Positions 24,906 to 33,958 of a DNA stretch of 64,000 bases are shown piece after piece. Position 1 is the stretch's first letter. Every line of letters begins with the position of its first letter. The translations under genes and the position numbers were made by a program. This stretch comes from Candidatus Villigracilis proximus (lineage in GTDB: Bacteria; Chloroflexota; Anaerolineae; Anaerolineales; Villigracilaceae). Location of the stretch: NCBI GenBank assembly GCA_016715195.1, contig JADKBB010000019.1:9468-73467 (forward strand), read 5' to 3'. Under the pieces are notes generated by a model. The model was not told where the DNA came from and did not search any database. It was given only the letters and a program-made list of their open reading frames with translations.

Positions 24906-25803
24906 ATTTTATTTCACCATTTAATTGCTTTAGTTTAATGAAGAGTTCACGCCATTGGATCTTTGAGACACCAAGTTTTTGGCGAATGGTATCCACTTCC
25001 ATGCCGGCTTGATAATCACGCAGGGCGCATGTCCAGCGGCACATATCGAAGGAGAGGTGTTTGGTCAGGTTGGCTTCTGTACCAATGTCTTCTAGCAGGT
25101 ATTCAAGCCTGCGTGGCGACCATGCAAAGACTTGATCCGCAGGCCGATATTGCGCGAGATATTCTTTGTAGGCTGTGATCCAATCTTCGTTCAGTTCAAT
25201 TTTGCGTTCCTTGTAACGATTGGCTGGGCTGGCATAGCGGATAAAAACATGCGGCCCATTTTTTGCTTCGAGGTCAATATGATTAATGTGAATGCCGAGA
25301 CATTCGCTTTTTTTGATGCCTGTGATGAGCAGGAGATAAACGAGTGTATAGAAACGGGCATCTGGTTTGGTTTCCCGGCGGTGACGGTCTGCGGCAAGCA
25401 GGATGGCTTCGTATTCATCTCCAGTCAGTACCTGCGGCAGCGGACTAATGGCTGAGCGCTGTAAAACCTTTTCAGCGGGATCTATGGATAAGGTGCCGTG
25501 TTGATGCAGCCAGCGAAAAAATGATTTTATCGATGTGATGCGCCGTGACAGGGTCTTTGGGCTGCACGGAATGCCGCGTTCTTTTTCCATCCAGGCGAAG
25601 AAGCGATTGAGATCATCGGTGGTGATGCTGCCAATGGATTGATCGGGCGCGAGGAACTGAGTCAGCAGGCGCACATCTGAGAGAAAGGCCTTGACCGTGT
25701 TCGAGGAACGTCCCTGATCATACATGAACATTTCCCAGCCGTTGATGGCGGTGGGGAGCAGGGTTTTACTTGTAATATGTGCAGAGTCGGTTGTTTTTGT
25801 CAT
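24904..25803 (-). CDS. Tyrosine-recombinase-fold protein with degenerate active site
   Basis: XerC/D-like protein of 299 residues. Its N-terminal SAM-like domain (TAINGWEMFMYDQGRSSNTVKAF) and the catalytic-fold segment LVYLLLITGIKKSECLGI are clear. The catalytic residues are not: the first Arg of TGLR is Lys (TGIKKSE); the HxLR box reads SFDMCRW; LGH reads LGV; and no Tyr follows at the expected place (SKIQWRELFIKL). It probably binds DNA without recombining it. There are no attachment sites or mobile genes nearby. It follows the LCP gene by about 70 nt. Confidence 0.75.
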   Translation of the reverse strand: MTKTTDSAHITSKTLLPTAINGWEMFMYDQGRSSNTVKAFLSDVRLLTQFLAPDQSIGSITTDDLNRFFAWMEKERGIPCSPKTLSRRITSIKSFFRWLHQHGTLSIDPAEKVLQRSAISPLPQVLTGDEYEAILLAADRHRRETKPDARFYTLVYLLLITGIKKSECLGIHINHIDLEAKNGPHVFIRYASPANRYKERKIELNEDWITAYKEYLAQYRPADQVFAWSPRRLEYLLEDIGTEANLTKHLSFDMCRWTCALRDYQAGMEVDTIRQKLGVSKIQWRELFIKLKQLNGEIK

Positions 25804-25875
25804 GGTATTAATCCTTGCAATGCGCCAGATAGCGCATAGTCTTTTCGTATAGTTTAGCGAATATGAGAGGGGTTG

Positions 25876-27324
25876 TCAACAGGGGGGGATATGCGAAATC
25901 ACTTGGACCCTTCTAAGATTACCTGCAAAAAAAGGATGGATTAATTGCGAAAGGTCTTGCGGTTGGAAGCAGGGCTCGTAATCATTACCGAGGATGACAC
26001 GATATTGCACGGGGCTGTTTGCGTCGGGGAGGGAAATTATATTTGCGGCAAACAGGTTGAGGGTTGTGATGATCGTCTGCCGTTGGGCAGGATCCTGCGC
26101 GGGGGTGAAGTCTACGATGACGGATGAGGTATAGTCGCGGCGGTCGGCATTCGAAATAAGGGTTTGATATCCAGCGTAGTTGAGACGTGAGGCGGCGAGC
26201 GCATCCCAGGTATCAGAAGGTGCGCCATTTTGCACGTCAACGGTGATGGTTTTTCGTTCAACTGCGAATGTGGAAAGTGTTGTGGCTTCAATCAGCATTT
26301 GGTTGAGTTCGGCTTCGTTGGGAAGTAAGACCGATGCGCCGCCGGGGGTTGTCCACGGGCTGACATAGGGCGGGCGGATGTAATAGCCGCGAATATTTGC
26401 GTTGGTGAAGTTGACCGCATAAGGTGACATGAGCAGCAGGTCTGCCAGCCCAAGGTCTGTGATGATGGTGCTTGAGAAGTCGTTGTAGAGTTGAGGAATT
26501 TTGTTGAAGGTATCTGTTTGCAGGGCTTTGGTAAAGATGGTGCGGATGACTTCCTGCTGACGGCGGCCACGATCAAAGTCGTTGGACTTGGAGCGTGAGC
26601 GCGCGTACCAAAGGGCGAGGTCGCCATCCATGTGAATCTGGCCGGGGCCGACGGTGAAGAGCCACCAGTTATCTTCATTTTCGGGGTCGTATGTCGGGTC
26701 GATTAATCGCCAGTCGGTGAAGGCGCAGGAGATCGGCACTTCCACGCCGCCGAGCGTGTCAACGATGCGGCGAAAGCCGTCAAATTCGACCATAGCGGTA
26801 TGGTCAATGCGGATGCCGAGATTGTAAGTGACGGTGTCTTTTAATAGTCCGGCTCCGCCGCCTGCGTAACTGGTTATTTCTCCACTTTGGTAGGCGGTAT
26901 TGATGCGCTGCATCCCCACGGTGGGGATATAGACCCACAAGTCGCGTGGAATGGAAATGAGCGAGACTTGCCCATCCTTGGGCCAGACGATGGCGATCAG
27001 GAGCGTATCTGTGCGATAAGATGAACCGGGACGTTTATCTGAGCCGATTAATAGGAAGTTGATCGTCTCATTGTCGGTTAAGGGTGGCAGGGCAGTTGGG
27101 TTGACCGCTGCAATTTCAGCAACGGGGGGGGCGGCTATGGTTGGAAATAGCTGCGCAATATCTACTGTAGCGGTTGGGTCAATGGGTGGAATTGGATGTA
27201 GGGGAAGGAGTTTCAGTTGGGAATATCTGTTCAGGTGTGGGTGTGTTTGCGCTATACGATAATAAAGAAGGCAGGGTCGGCGTGTATAAAGAAGGCTGAA
27301 ATGGAGTTGGGGTAGGGGATGCAT
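25876..27324 (-). CDS. LytR-CpsA-Psr (LCP) family protein, main part (frameshifted N-terminus)
   Basis: LCP enzymes transfer polyprenyl-phosphate-linked glycans onto peptidoglycan or surface proteins. The LCP domain runs from INFLLIGSDKRPGSSYRTDTLL to about residue 310, with SLISIPRDLWVYIP, MVEFDGFRRIVDTLGGVEV and DLALWYARSRSKSNDFDRGRRQQ all typical, and the phosphate-binding Arg residues present. A C-terminal LytR_C-like domain follows. The first 40 or so codons are out of frame; the real N-terminus is encoded at 27179-27451 and the frames meet near 27190-27225. Confidence 0.88.
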   Translation of the reverse strand: MHPLPQLHFSLLYTRRPCLLYYRIAQTHPHLNRYSQLKLLPLHPIPPIDPTATVDIAQLFPTIAAPPVAEIAAVNPTALPPLTDNETINFLLIGSDKRPGSSYRTDTLLIAIVWPKDGQVSLISIPRDLWVYIPTVGMQRINTAYQSGEITSYAGGGAGLLKDTVTYNLGIRIDHTAMVEFDGFRRIVDTLGGVEVPISCAFTDWRLIDPTYDPENEDNWWLFTVGPGQIHMDGDLALWYARSRSKSNDFDRGRRQQEVIRTIFTKALQTDTFNKIPQLYNDFSSTIITDLGLADLLLMSPYAVNFTNANIRGYYIRPPYVSPWTTPGGASVLLPNEAELNQMLIEATTLSTFAVERKTITVDVQNGAPSDTWDALAASRLNYAGYQTLISNADRRDYTSSVIVDFTPAQDPAQRQTIITTLNLFAANIISLPDANSPVQYRVILGNDYEPCFQPQDLSQLIHPFFAGNLRRVQVISHIPPC

Positions 27325-27451
27325 TCGGCGCAGAGGTGATCAAGATAAAGGGCTGCGGCGCAGATACAGCCGCCTGTGCAGTGGATCCGCAGGCGGAAAG
27401 TGCAAGCGCAAAAACAGAGAACAGAATGATGAATGAGCGATATGATTTCAT
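27179..27451 (-). CDS. LCP family protein, N-terminal lipoprotein part (frameshifted)
   Basis: Signal peptide and linker of the LCP protein. SFIILFSVFALALSACGS is a lipoprotein signal with lipobox LSAC, then a Pro/Thr/Ser-rich linker of about 60 residues that ends in the shift. Joined with 25876-27324 it gives about 525 residues, a lipid-anchored LCP protein rather than the usual membrane-helix-anchored form. Confidence 0.75.
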   Translation of the reverse strand: MKSYRSFIILFSVFALALSACGSTAQAAVSAPQPFILITSAPNASPTPTPFQPSLYTPTLPSLLSYSANTPTPEQIFPTETPSPTSNSTH

Positions 27452-27501
27452 ATACGAATTTTGCAGGTGTGAAAAATTATCATTCTGTATTTATATTATT
27501 T

Positions 27502-28320
27502 TTAGGGTGTCGCAGTTGTGAAGGCTGTGGGGCTTATGGTTAATGTAGGCGCCGCCGTGAGCGTAGGGATCGCCGTTGGGGTGGCAGGCACAGACGTATC
27601 GCTTGGCGGGGCAGTGATTGTGAAGGGCAGGGCTGTTTCTGTCAACGGGTCGGTGGGATAGGGTGTCACCGTACTTCCTGGTATGGGCGTTGGGTTTGGA
27701 GTGCGCGTGGCTATATTACCGGGAACCCAAAGAATTTCGCCTGTATAGATCAGGTCGCCTGGCAGACAGTTGATCGTTCTGAGTAAAGCGGCGCTTATAT
27801 AATAATTTGTCGCGATGGCGTACAGTGTGTCACCGGTTTTAACTGTATACGATCTTGCCCAGTTGACTGCACCCGGATTGCAGACCGCAACTGTACTGGT
27901 CGGTGCGGGCGGCACATACATGCTTTTGCCTGCAACAAGATTGTCGCTTGGTAAACAATTGGCGCGGCGAAGCTCATCCTTGCTGACACGGTAACGTTCC
28001 GCGAGAATATCAAGCGTCTCTCCGGGTTGAATGATAATTTGATTTACCCATCCAAACGGAGGTGGACACGAAGCAGGCGTATTGACAAAGGTTGCAGTGA
28101 CCGTGGCAGTTGGAGATTCAAGCCCGAGGGTGGGCGTGATGGTCGGAGGAAGTGTGGCTGTGGCAGTGAGAGGCGCAGGAGATGGAATCAGAACATTAGT
28201 CGTAGTGGGGGCCGCCTCAGGGACAAACTCCACCAGAGAAATCGATAACGCTCCGATCATCAATCCGGTTGAGATCAGAGCAACTACGAGCGCGTTCCCA
28301 AAACCGCGCAAGTTTTGCAT
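27502..28320 (-). CDS. LysM-domain protein with N-terminal membrane anchor
   Basis: Cell-wall-associated protein of 272 residues. A membrane helix (about residues 8-32) is followed by a Thr/Pro-rich linker, a first LysM (IIIQPGETLDILAERYRVSK) and a second LysM (YTVKTGDTLYAIATNYYIS), each with paired Cys positions, then a Pro/Thr-rich tail of about 70 residues. Its ATG shares one base with the stop of the sensor gene (TAATG), so the two are coupled. It likely binds N-acetylglucosamine-containing glycan outside the cell. Confidence 0.85.
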   Translation of the reverse strand: MQNLRGFGNALVVALISTGLMIGALSISLVEFVPEAAPTTTNVLIPSPAPLTATATLPPTITPTLGLESPTATVTATFVNTPASCPPPFGWVNQIIIQPGETLDILAERYRVSKDELRRANCLPSDNLVAGKSMYVPPAPTSTVAVCNPGAVNWARSYTVKTGDTLYAIATNYYISAALLRTINCLPGDLIYTGEILWVPGNIATRTPNPTPIPGSTVTPYPTDPLTETALPFTITAPPSDTSVPATPTAIPTLTAAPTLTISPTAFTTATP

Positions 28321-30671
28321 TATTTCTTTCCTTTGGCTTTAAGTTTTTTCTCTGCCATTGCCGCCCCCGCGATGGGCAATAACACGCTAAAGGTGGAGCC
28401 AACCCCATTTTCACTTTCAACCCAGATGCGCCCATGCTGCGCCTCGGTCAGCGCCTTGGCAATCGATAAGCCTACACCTGTATCGCCCACCCCTTGGATG
28501 AGAACATTATCCGCTCGATAGAGACGGGTGAAAACACGCGGCAAATCTTCGGCAGCGATGCCCACACCCGTATCGGCAACCTGGATCAGGATGTAATCCA
28601 GATCATCTTCGGTTCGAGTCTGAACCATGAGCCTGATCGTGCCTTCGAAGGGAGTTGCCGACCCTGCATTTTGCAAAAGATGAATGAGGATTTGCTGAAG
28701 CGCTTCACGGTCTGCTTGAATGGGGGAAAGTTTCTTTGGCAGTTCCAGATGCATGGAAATATTTTTTTCACGCACCTGGGTACTGGTATAGGTCATCGCA
28801 TTGTCAATGATCGTATTTAAATCCACTGCTTCAGGTTTGAGGTCGTTCAATCCTGCTTCGAGTGTCGTGATCTGAATCATGTCATCGGTCAAGTTGTGGA
28901 TGCGCTCTGTCGAAGCCTTGATGCGTTCCACAAATTTGCGCTGTAACGCGCCGAGAATCCCCACAGATTCGCCGAGCAGCAGATCCGTGTATCCCACAAT
29001 CGAGGATAACGGCTGACGTAATTCCTGCGAGATGGAAGCGATTACTTCCGCCTGTTCCGTGCTCTTCACATTAACACGACCCTGTTCAGCCTCATGCATT
29101 TTCATATTGGCTTCGGCGAGTTGATTTTGTAAATGAGCCATCTCTTGCAAAGTTGCTTTCAGGTCCTGTTCCACCTGTGGCGTGGAAGACGTGGAAGGTT
29201 GTAGTTTTTTCCCTGCGCGTAACTCGGCGCTTTCAAGTTGTAACTGTTCAATAATGCGCTGCGACTCTTCCTGCGCGGCACGCAAAGATGCCATTTCCAC
29301 TGAGCCGCTTTTTTGTACTTCTGCGCGCGAGGCATCCAGTTGTTGAGTCAATTCTGAAATGCGGCGTTCCAATCTTTCAACCTGAACGAGCGCCTGATCG
29401 CTTTGTGTTTCCAGTTTACTCATCTTCTGGCTGCGCTTGATGATCGGCACCAGTGATGTGGCAATATTAGCAAGGAAAGCCTGATCCTCCGCCGTCCATG
29501 TGCGGTCTGAGTAGGGGGAAAGCAAAAGTAAACCGCCCAGAGATTCTTTTTCTGGAGTTAAGATCGGCACACTCAGTAAATGCCCCGGGTTGGTCAGCCC
29601 GAGAATTTCTGCCAGACCTTTAATGTCTGCCGAGGTACTGCTGGCAGGCATCCGCAGCGGACGCCCGCGTTGTAACGAATTCGCCAGCATTGGAATGGAA
29701 TTTTTGCTTAACGAACCGCCGTCCAAATTATCTTCGCGAATCAGGTCATAACCGCCTGCGATTACCATTTGGTTATTATTATCAGTTAAATAGATCATAA
29801 AACACAAGTCAGCGAGCAGGGTCTGCGCGATGGCGCGGGTAATGGCCTGGCTAACTTTTGTGGGATTTGATTCCGCCGCAAGCGCGAGCATTGCATGGAA
29901 GGTCTTGGGGTCTGTGCTGTACCGTCTGCGCTCAAGCGGAATGGAATCCTGTCTCATGGCCGCAGAACGTTGGGGTGTCGCTGCCACAGCAGACGTGGAG
30001 ACAGAGAAACGCTGTGGTAATGTCAACAGAATTGGATAGGCCGCCATATAGGCCAAACGCACGATCCCTGAATAATTTCCATTGATCTGGAAAAGCAAAT
30101 GTCCCACATGTCCTAAAAATCCGAGAGCAAGCATGATGATCCCATTCCACATGCCATCTGGCTTGCGAATGAACAGGATTGCCATCCCGCCTAATATCAA
30201 TAATAATGAAGCGGTTTGCCAGAAAAAATCGTCAGGGGTTTGGTTATAGGTGGTGAGCGTGCTCTGTGTTTGCCAGGTCAGCAAACTTAGCCCCAACGCC
30301 GTCAATACCAGCAGGCTCAATAGTGAAGCTGCTGCATCTGCTCCACGGCTGGGTTCGGGAAAACCAAACAGCCAGGTGATCCAAATAATGCCAAAGACAA
30401 CAAAGGCGCGATCCATGGGCGGCAGAACCGAAGTCGGGTCTATGATGTGCTGCCAGCCCAACCCGCTGAACATGAACATAATGACTTGAGCAATCAGTAA
30501 AATACCAAGCCCCACAAAAGCGCGCCGCGCTTGTGGATATTCACTCGTTCGCCAATGATTAAACGCTGATTGAAGTGCGCTGGCAATGGCGATCACCAGC
30601 ACAATATAGTAAACCATGTTTCCGGGCGGTGCAATCAGGGTTTCAAAAATTTTATTGAATAATACGCTCAT
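28320..30671 (-). CDS. Membrane GAF sensor, histidine-kinase-like with Gln in place of the H-box His
   Basis: Large membrane sensor of 783 residues. About seven hydrophobic helices fill residues 1-220; a GAF domain follows (about 255-410), then a coiled coil (415-540), a HisKA-like helix pair and a HATPase_c domain. The H-box reads ASISQELRQPLSSIVGYTDL, so residue 549, normally the phosphorylated His, is Gln (codon CAG at 29025-29027). The ATPase motifs are complete (HLLQNAGSA N-box, VADTGVGI, GDTGVGLSIAK). It may therefore be a signalling pseudokinase. It heads a four-gene minus-strand set with LysM, LCP and the recombinase-like gene. Confidence 0.85.
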   Translation of the reverse strand: MSVLFNKIFETLIAPPGNMVYYIVLVIAIASALQSAFNHWRTSEYPQARRAFVGLGILLIAQVIMFMFSGLGWQHIIDPTSVLPPMDRAFVVFGIIWITWLFGFPEPSRGADAAASLLSLLVLTALGLSLLTWQTQSTLTTYNQTPDDFFWQTASLLLILGGMAILFIRKPDGMWNGIIMLALGFLGHVGHLLFQINGNYSGIVRLAYMAAYPILLTLPQRFSVSTSAVAATPQRSAAMRQDSIPLERRRYSTDPKTFHAMLALAAESNPTKVSQAITRAIAQTLLADLCFMIYLTDNNNQMVIAGGYDLIREDNLDGGSLSKNSIPMLANSLQRGRPLRMPASSTSADIKGLAEILGLTNPGHLLSVPILTPEKESLGGLLLLSPYSDRTWTAEDQAFLANIATSLVPIIKRSQKMSKLETQSDQALVQVERLERRISELTQQLDASRAEVQKSGSVEMASLRAAQEESQRIIEQLQLESAELRAGKKLQPSTSSTPQVEQDLKATLQEMAHLQNQLAEANMKMHEAEQGRVNVKSTEQAEVIASISQELRQPLSSIVGYTDLLLGESVGILGALQRKFVERIKASTERIHNLTDDMIQITTLEAGLNDLKPEAVDLNTIIDNAMTYTSTQVREKNISMHLELPKKLSPIQADREALQQILIHLLQNAGSATPFEGTIRLMVQTRTEDDLDYILIQVADTGVGIAAEDLPRVFTRLYRADNVLIQGVGDTGVGLSIAKALTEAQHGRIWVESENGVGSTFSVLLPIAGAAMAEKKLKAKGKK

Positions 30672-30680
30672 TTCCTTATC

Positions 30681-30724
30681 ATTATACTGCCACTTGAAAA
30701 AATTATGGCGTACTCACGTATAAT
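30681..30724. promoter_or_regulatory. Divergent -10 boxes between the GAF sensor and the TPR gene
   Basis: Minus strand TATAAT at 30681-30686 lies 9 nt before the sensor ATG. Plus strand TATAAT at 30719-30724 lies 10 nt before ATG 30735, with a weak TTGAAA 19 nt upstream. Both genes would have almost no leader. Confidence 0.5.
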
Positions 30725-30734
30725 TACCATTACA

Positions 30735-32129
30735 ATGCGTAACAAAAAAATTATCGTCCCTCTTACGATCATCCTTCTGCTTCTCGCCGCGCTGCTGTCC
30801 GTTATTATTAGCGGCTATACTGCGATCAACCGTGCCGAGAATCAATTCGCTGAAAAGAATTACGCTGACGCTGCCGAGTCTTATCAACTGGCTGCACAGC
30901 GATTTCCCTGGCGTGAAGATCTGTGGGAAAAGACAGGTATCGCCTTCGCTTCCAGTAGTAACTTTTCACAGGCAATCTTTTATCTGGAAAAATTATCCGC
31001 GCCATCCGCCGAAGGTTTGATGTGGCTGAGCTTTTCCTACCAACAACTCGGAAATTATCCAGCCGCCATTCAGTCCATTCAGCAAGCTATACAAATCAAT
31101 GATCTCTCCAACTTTTATAAAATACTTGCCTTGCTATATCGTCACGAAAAAGATTGGACGTCTGAACGCAATGCGCTTGAAGATCAACTGCTTCGGGATT
31201 CAAGCGACGTCTACGCCCGATACAGACTCGGCCTCTTGTTGAGTGTCCTGGAGCCGGAACAGGCTCTTTCCAATTTAATGCTCGCTTCCTCTCTGGACCC
31301 GCAATTTGATCCCGCAGCGCAGACATTGCGCGCCGCTTTGAATTTATCTGCCACACAACCCGATGCATCATCGCAAATGGTGACCATTGGCCGCGCTTTG
31401 GGCTTGGTGCAGGAGTGGGACTTGTCGATCGTGGCGTTTGAGAATGCCATCACACTTAATGCAGAGAATGCCGAAGCGTGGGCCTGGCTTGGCGAAGCAA
31501 AACAGCAAACAGATTTGGATGGACGCGTGGAACTCGATCAGGCAGCGGCGCTCGATCATACGTCTGTCGTTGTCCGCGCTTTACGCGGGTTGTATTGGAA
31601 TCGTCAGAAAAAATATCCACAGATGCTCGCGGAGTACTTATTGGCCGCAAGATATGAACCTGAAAACCCTGCATGGCAGGCTGAACTCGGCAACGCCTAC
31701 ACCTTGAACGGTGATCTGGCTATTGCGTTGACTGCCTACCAACATGCGACGGAGCTTGCGCCAAATGATTCAACGTACTGGCGTTTACTTGCAATTTTTT
31801 GTAACGAGAATGGCGTGTATCTGGAGAATGTAGGTTTGCCTGCTGCACAAAAAGCCGTGGAGCTTGCGCCGGATGATCCGCTTGCTTTGGATACTTTGGG
31901 ATGGTCGTATCTCTCCACGGGCAGATATGCCAACGCAGAAAAAATTTTGTTGGATGTGATCGAACGTTATCCGGAGCTTTTTTCCGCGCATATTCATCTG
32001 GCAATGACCTATCTTGCACAAGGTAATCATCCCGCTGCTTTTAATGAATTGACTTATGTTCGCGATGCAGATTCCGGTGGTGCGAGCGGGTTATTTGCGG
32101 AACAATTGCTCGCAAAATATTTTCCGTAA
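30735..32129 (+). CDS. TPR-repeat protein with N-terminal membrane helix
   Basis: Protein of about 464 residues with a membrane helix at the start (IIVPLTIILLLLAALLSVII) and at least seven tetratricopeptide repeats, for example NQFAEKNYADAAESYQLAAQ and LSTGRYANAEKILLDVIERY. ATG 30735 is preferred to the in-frame ATG at 30705 because the -10 box TATAAT at 30719-30724 lies between them. Likely an extracytoplasmic or membrane scaffold; the partner is unknown. Confidence 0.8.
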   Translation: MRNKKIIVPLTIILLLLAALLSVIISGYTAINRAENQFAEKNYADAAESYQLAAQRFPWREDLWEKTGIAFASSSNFSQAIFYLEKLSAPSAEGLMWLSFSYQQLGNYPAAIQSIQQAIQINDLSNFYKILALLYRHEKDWTSERNALEDQLLRDSSDVYARYRLGLLLSVLEPEQALSNLMLASSLDPQFDPAAQTLRAALNLSATQPDASSQMVTIGRALGLVQEWDLSIVAFENAITLNAENAEAWAWLGEAKQQTDLDGRVELDQAAALDHTSVVVRALRGLYWNRQKKYPQMLAEYLLAARYEPENPAWQAELGNAYTLNGDLAIALTAYQHATELAPNDSTYWRLLAIFCNENGVYLENVGLPAAQKAVELAPDDPLALDTLGWSYLSTGRYANAEKILLDVIERYPELFSAHIHLAMTYLAQGNHPAAFNELTYVRDADSGGASGLFAEQLLAKYFP

Positions 32130-32182
32130 TAAGCAACATATATTTTGCAACTTGCCATCTTCCTCATGATAAAATCACAACT

Positions 32183-32833
32183 ATGAATCGCCTCTTAACT
32201 TTAATCTCCTTCTTAATTGTTTTTTCCTCCGCTTGTTCCACGACCAATCTCACTGCTGTGCCACAGGAGCAATCTCTGCCTTCTGGAAGCGTGCTGTTTC
32301 AAGATGACTTTACTGGCCGCGCATCAGGCTGGGATCGGTTAATGACTGCCGAAGGCACCATGGACTATGATGCAGGCGGATATCGTATGCTGATCAATGC
32401 AATCAATACGAATTTTTGGACGACACCTCATAAGGACTTTGCCGATGTCCGCATGGAAGTGGATGCCGGGAAATTAGGCGGGCCGGATGAAAACCGTATC
32501 GGTTTGATCTGTCGTTTTACGGGCAATGATTATTATTTCTTTATGATTACCAGTGATGGGTATTACGGTATTGGTAGTTTTGCCGGCGGGCAGGCTGCCT
32601 TGTTTAATCAGAGTGAAATGAAAGTGGACGGTAATATCAGAACGGGTCTGGCCGTTAATCACCTGCGTGCCGATTGCGTGGGCGATAGCCTTACGTTTTT
32701 TGTCAACGGTTTTCAAGTGGCGTCTGCTCAGGATGGAACATTGAAATCTGGTGACGTTGGTTTGCTGGCTGGCACATTCTCTCAAACCGGTGTAGATCTG
32801 GTATTTGATAATTTTGTGGTCTTGAAACCATAA
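32183..32833 (+). CDS. Lipoprotein with concanavalin-like/DUF1080-type domain
   Basis: Predicted lipoprotein of 216 residues. The signal peptide ends in VFSSACST. The mature part begins FQDDFTGRASGWDR and shows the beta-sandwich pattern of LamG/3-keto-disaccharide-hydrolase-like domains (DVRMEVDAGKLGGPDENRIG, FFVNGFQVASAQDG, DLVFDNFVVLKP). A glycan-binding role is plausible. A -10 box TAAAAT lies 7 nt before the ATG and there is no Shine-Dalgarno sequence. Confidence 0.75.
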   Translation: MNRLLTLISFLIVFSSACSTTNLTAVPQEQSLPSGSVLFQDDFTGRASGWDRLMTAEGTMDYDAGGYRMLINAINTNFWTTPHKDFADVRMEVDAGKLGGPDENRIGLICRFTGNDYYFFMITSDGYYGIGSFAGGQAALFNQSEMKVDGNIRTGLAVNHLRADCVGDSLTFFVNGFQVASAQDGTLKSGDVGLLAGTFSQTGVDLVFDNFVVLKP

Positions 32834-32843
32834 ATGGGGCGGT

Positions 32844-32883
32844 GGACAATGAACGATGAATCATGGCCTGTCGTTCATTGTCC
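32844..32883. terminator. 13-bp hairpin after the lipoprotein gene
   Basis: Perfect stem GGACAATGAACGA/TCGTTCATTGTCC with a 14-nt loop. There is no clear U-tract, so it may be a repeat element acting as a terminator. Confidence 0.5.
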
Positions 32884-32996
32884 ATTGTCAACTGCAAAAC
32901 TTTGAATTCGGGATAAGTGTCACTTTTTGAAATGGGGGAGAACTTGTATAATACCTGTACAATCTTTCACAGTAAATTTATTACAGGAGCAAATAA

Positions 32997-33875
32997 ATGA
33001 CAGCTCAATTAATTGACGGAAAGTTGATCGCTCAACAGGTGCGTGATGATGTCGCGGCAAAGGTTACTGCACGAGTCGCGGCGGGGAAGTCCAAGCCGAC
33101 ACTTGCAACTGTGCTCGTCGGCGAACGGGTGGATTCGGCTACTTATGTCCGCGCAAAAGGTAAGGCTTGTGAAGAGCTGGGCATGGGGTCAGTTAGTCAC
33201 CATCTGCCTGCGGATATTTCACAGGACGATCTTGAAAAAGTTATTAAAGATCTGAATGCAGATAAATCGGTAAATGGCATTCTGGTGCAATTGCCTTTGC
33301 CTTCTCATCTAAATGAAGAACGCGTTCTACAGTTGATCAGCATCGAAAAAGATGTGGATGGTTTCTCTCCGTTAAATATTGGCCGTTTGGCTCAAAAAGG
33401 ACGTGAACCATTATTTGTCCCCTGCACTCCTTATGGTTGTATTTATCTGCTCGAAAAAGCCGGCGTAAAAATTGACGGTGCAAATGCTGTTGTCCTTGGG
33501 CGTTCAAATATTGTTGGTATGCCAGCCGCTTTGTTATTGATCGGCAAGAATGCCACAGTCACTGTCTGTCACTCGCGCACAAAAGATATCGCGGCAGTCG
33601 TACGTGAAGCGGATATTCTGATCGCAGCCATCGGCAAGCCTGAATTCGTGCGCGGCGATTGGATCAAGCCCGGCGCGGCAATTATTGATGTAGGCATCAA
33701 CTCCAAACCAGATGCGACAAAGAAGAGCGGCTATCGTTTGGTGGGCGATGTCAACTTTGATGAGGCGAAGGAAGTCGCGGGCTTTATTACTCCGGTTCCG
33801 GGCGGAGTTGGGCCAATGACGATCGCGATGTTGATGAACAATACCTATCGCGCGGCGGAAATTCAAGATAAATAA
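32997..33875 (+). CDS. folD: Bifunctional methylenetetrahydrofolate dehydrogenase/cyclohydrolase
   Basis: Oxidises 5,10-methylene-THF to methenyl-THF and hydrolyses it to 10-formyl-THF. Length of 292 residues is typical. SATYVRAKGKACEELGM carries the catalytic Lys/Tyr region, NGILVQLPLPSHL and KDVDGFSPLNIGRLAQ are hallmark motifs, VVLGRSNIVGMPAALLL is the NAD(P) loop and PVPGGVGPMTIAMLM the C-terminal signature. AGGAG lies 8 nt before the ATG, and a TATAAT at 32947-32952 is the likely -10. Confidence 0.96.
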   Translation: MTAQLIDGKLIAQQVRDDVAAKVTARVAAGKSKPTLATVLVGERVDSATYVRAKGKACEELGMGSVSHHLPADISQDDLEKVIKDLNADKSVNGILVQLPLPSHLNEERVLQLISIEKDVDGFSPLNIGRLAQKGREPLFVPCTPYGCIYLLEKAGVKIDGANAVVLGRSNIVGMPAALLLIGKNATVTVCHSRTKDIAAVVREADILIAAIGKPEFVRGDWIKPGAAIIDVGINSKPDATKKSGYRLVGDVNFDEAKEVAGFITPVPGGVGPMTIAMLMNNTYRAAEIQDK

Positions 33876-33958
33876 TCAACACCGAGAATTAATAATAAAT
33901 GACCAGTCCCGTCGCGAGGCGGGATTGATTTTGTAAAAGTATAAAACTCGGAGGATGT

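Noticed and set aside
24904..25803. Integrase marking a genomic island
   Set aside because: Its catalytic residues are missing, and there is no tRNA, direct repeat or phage gene next to it.
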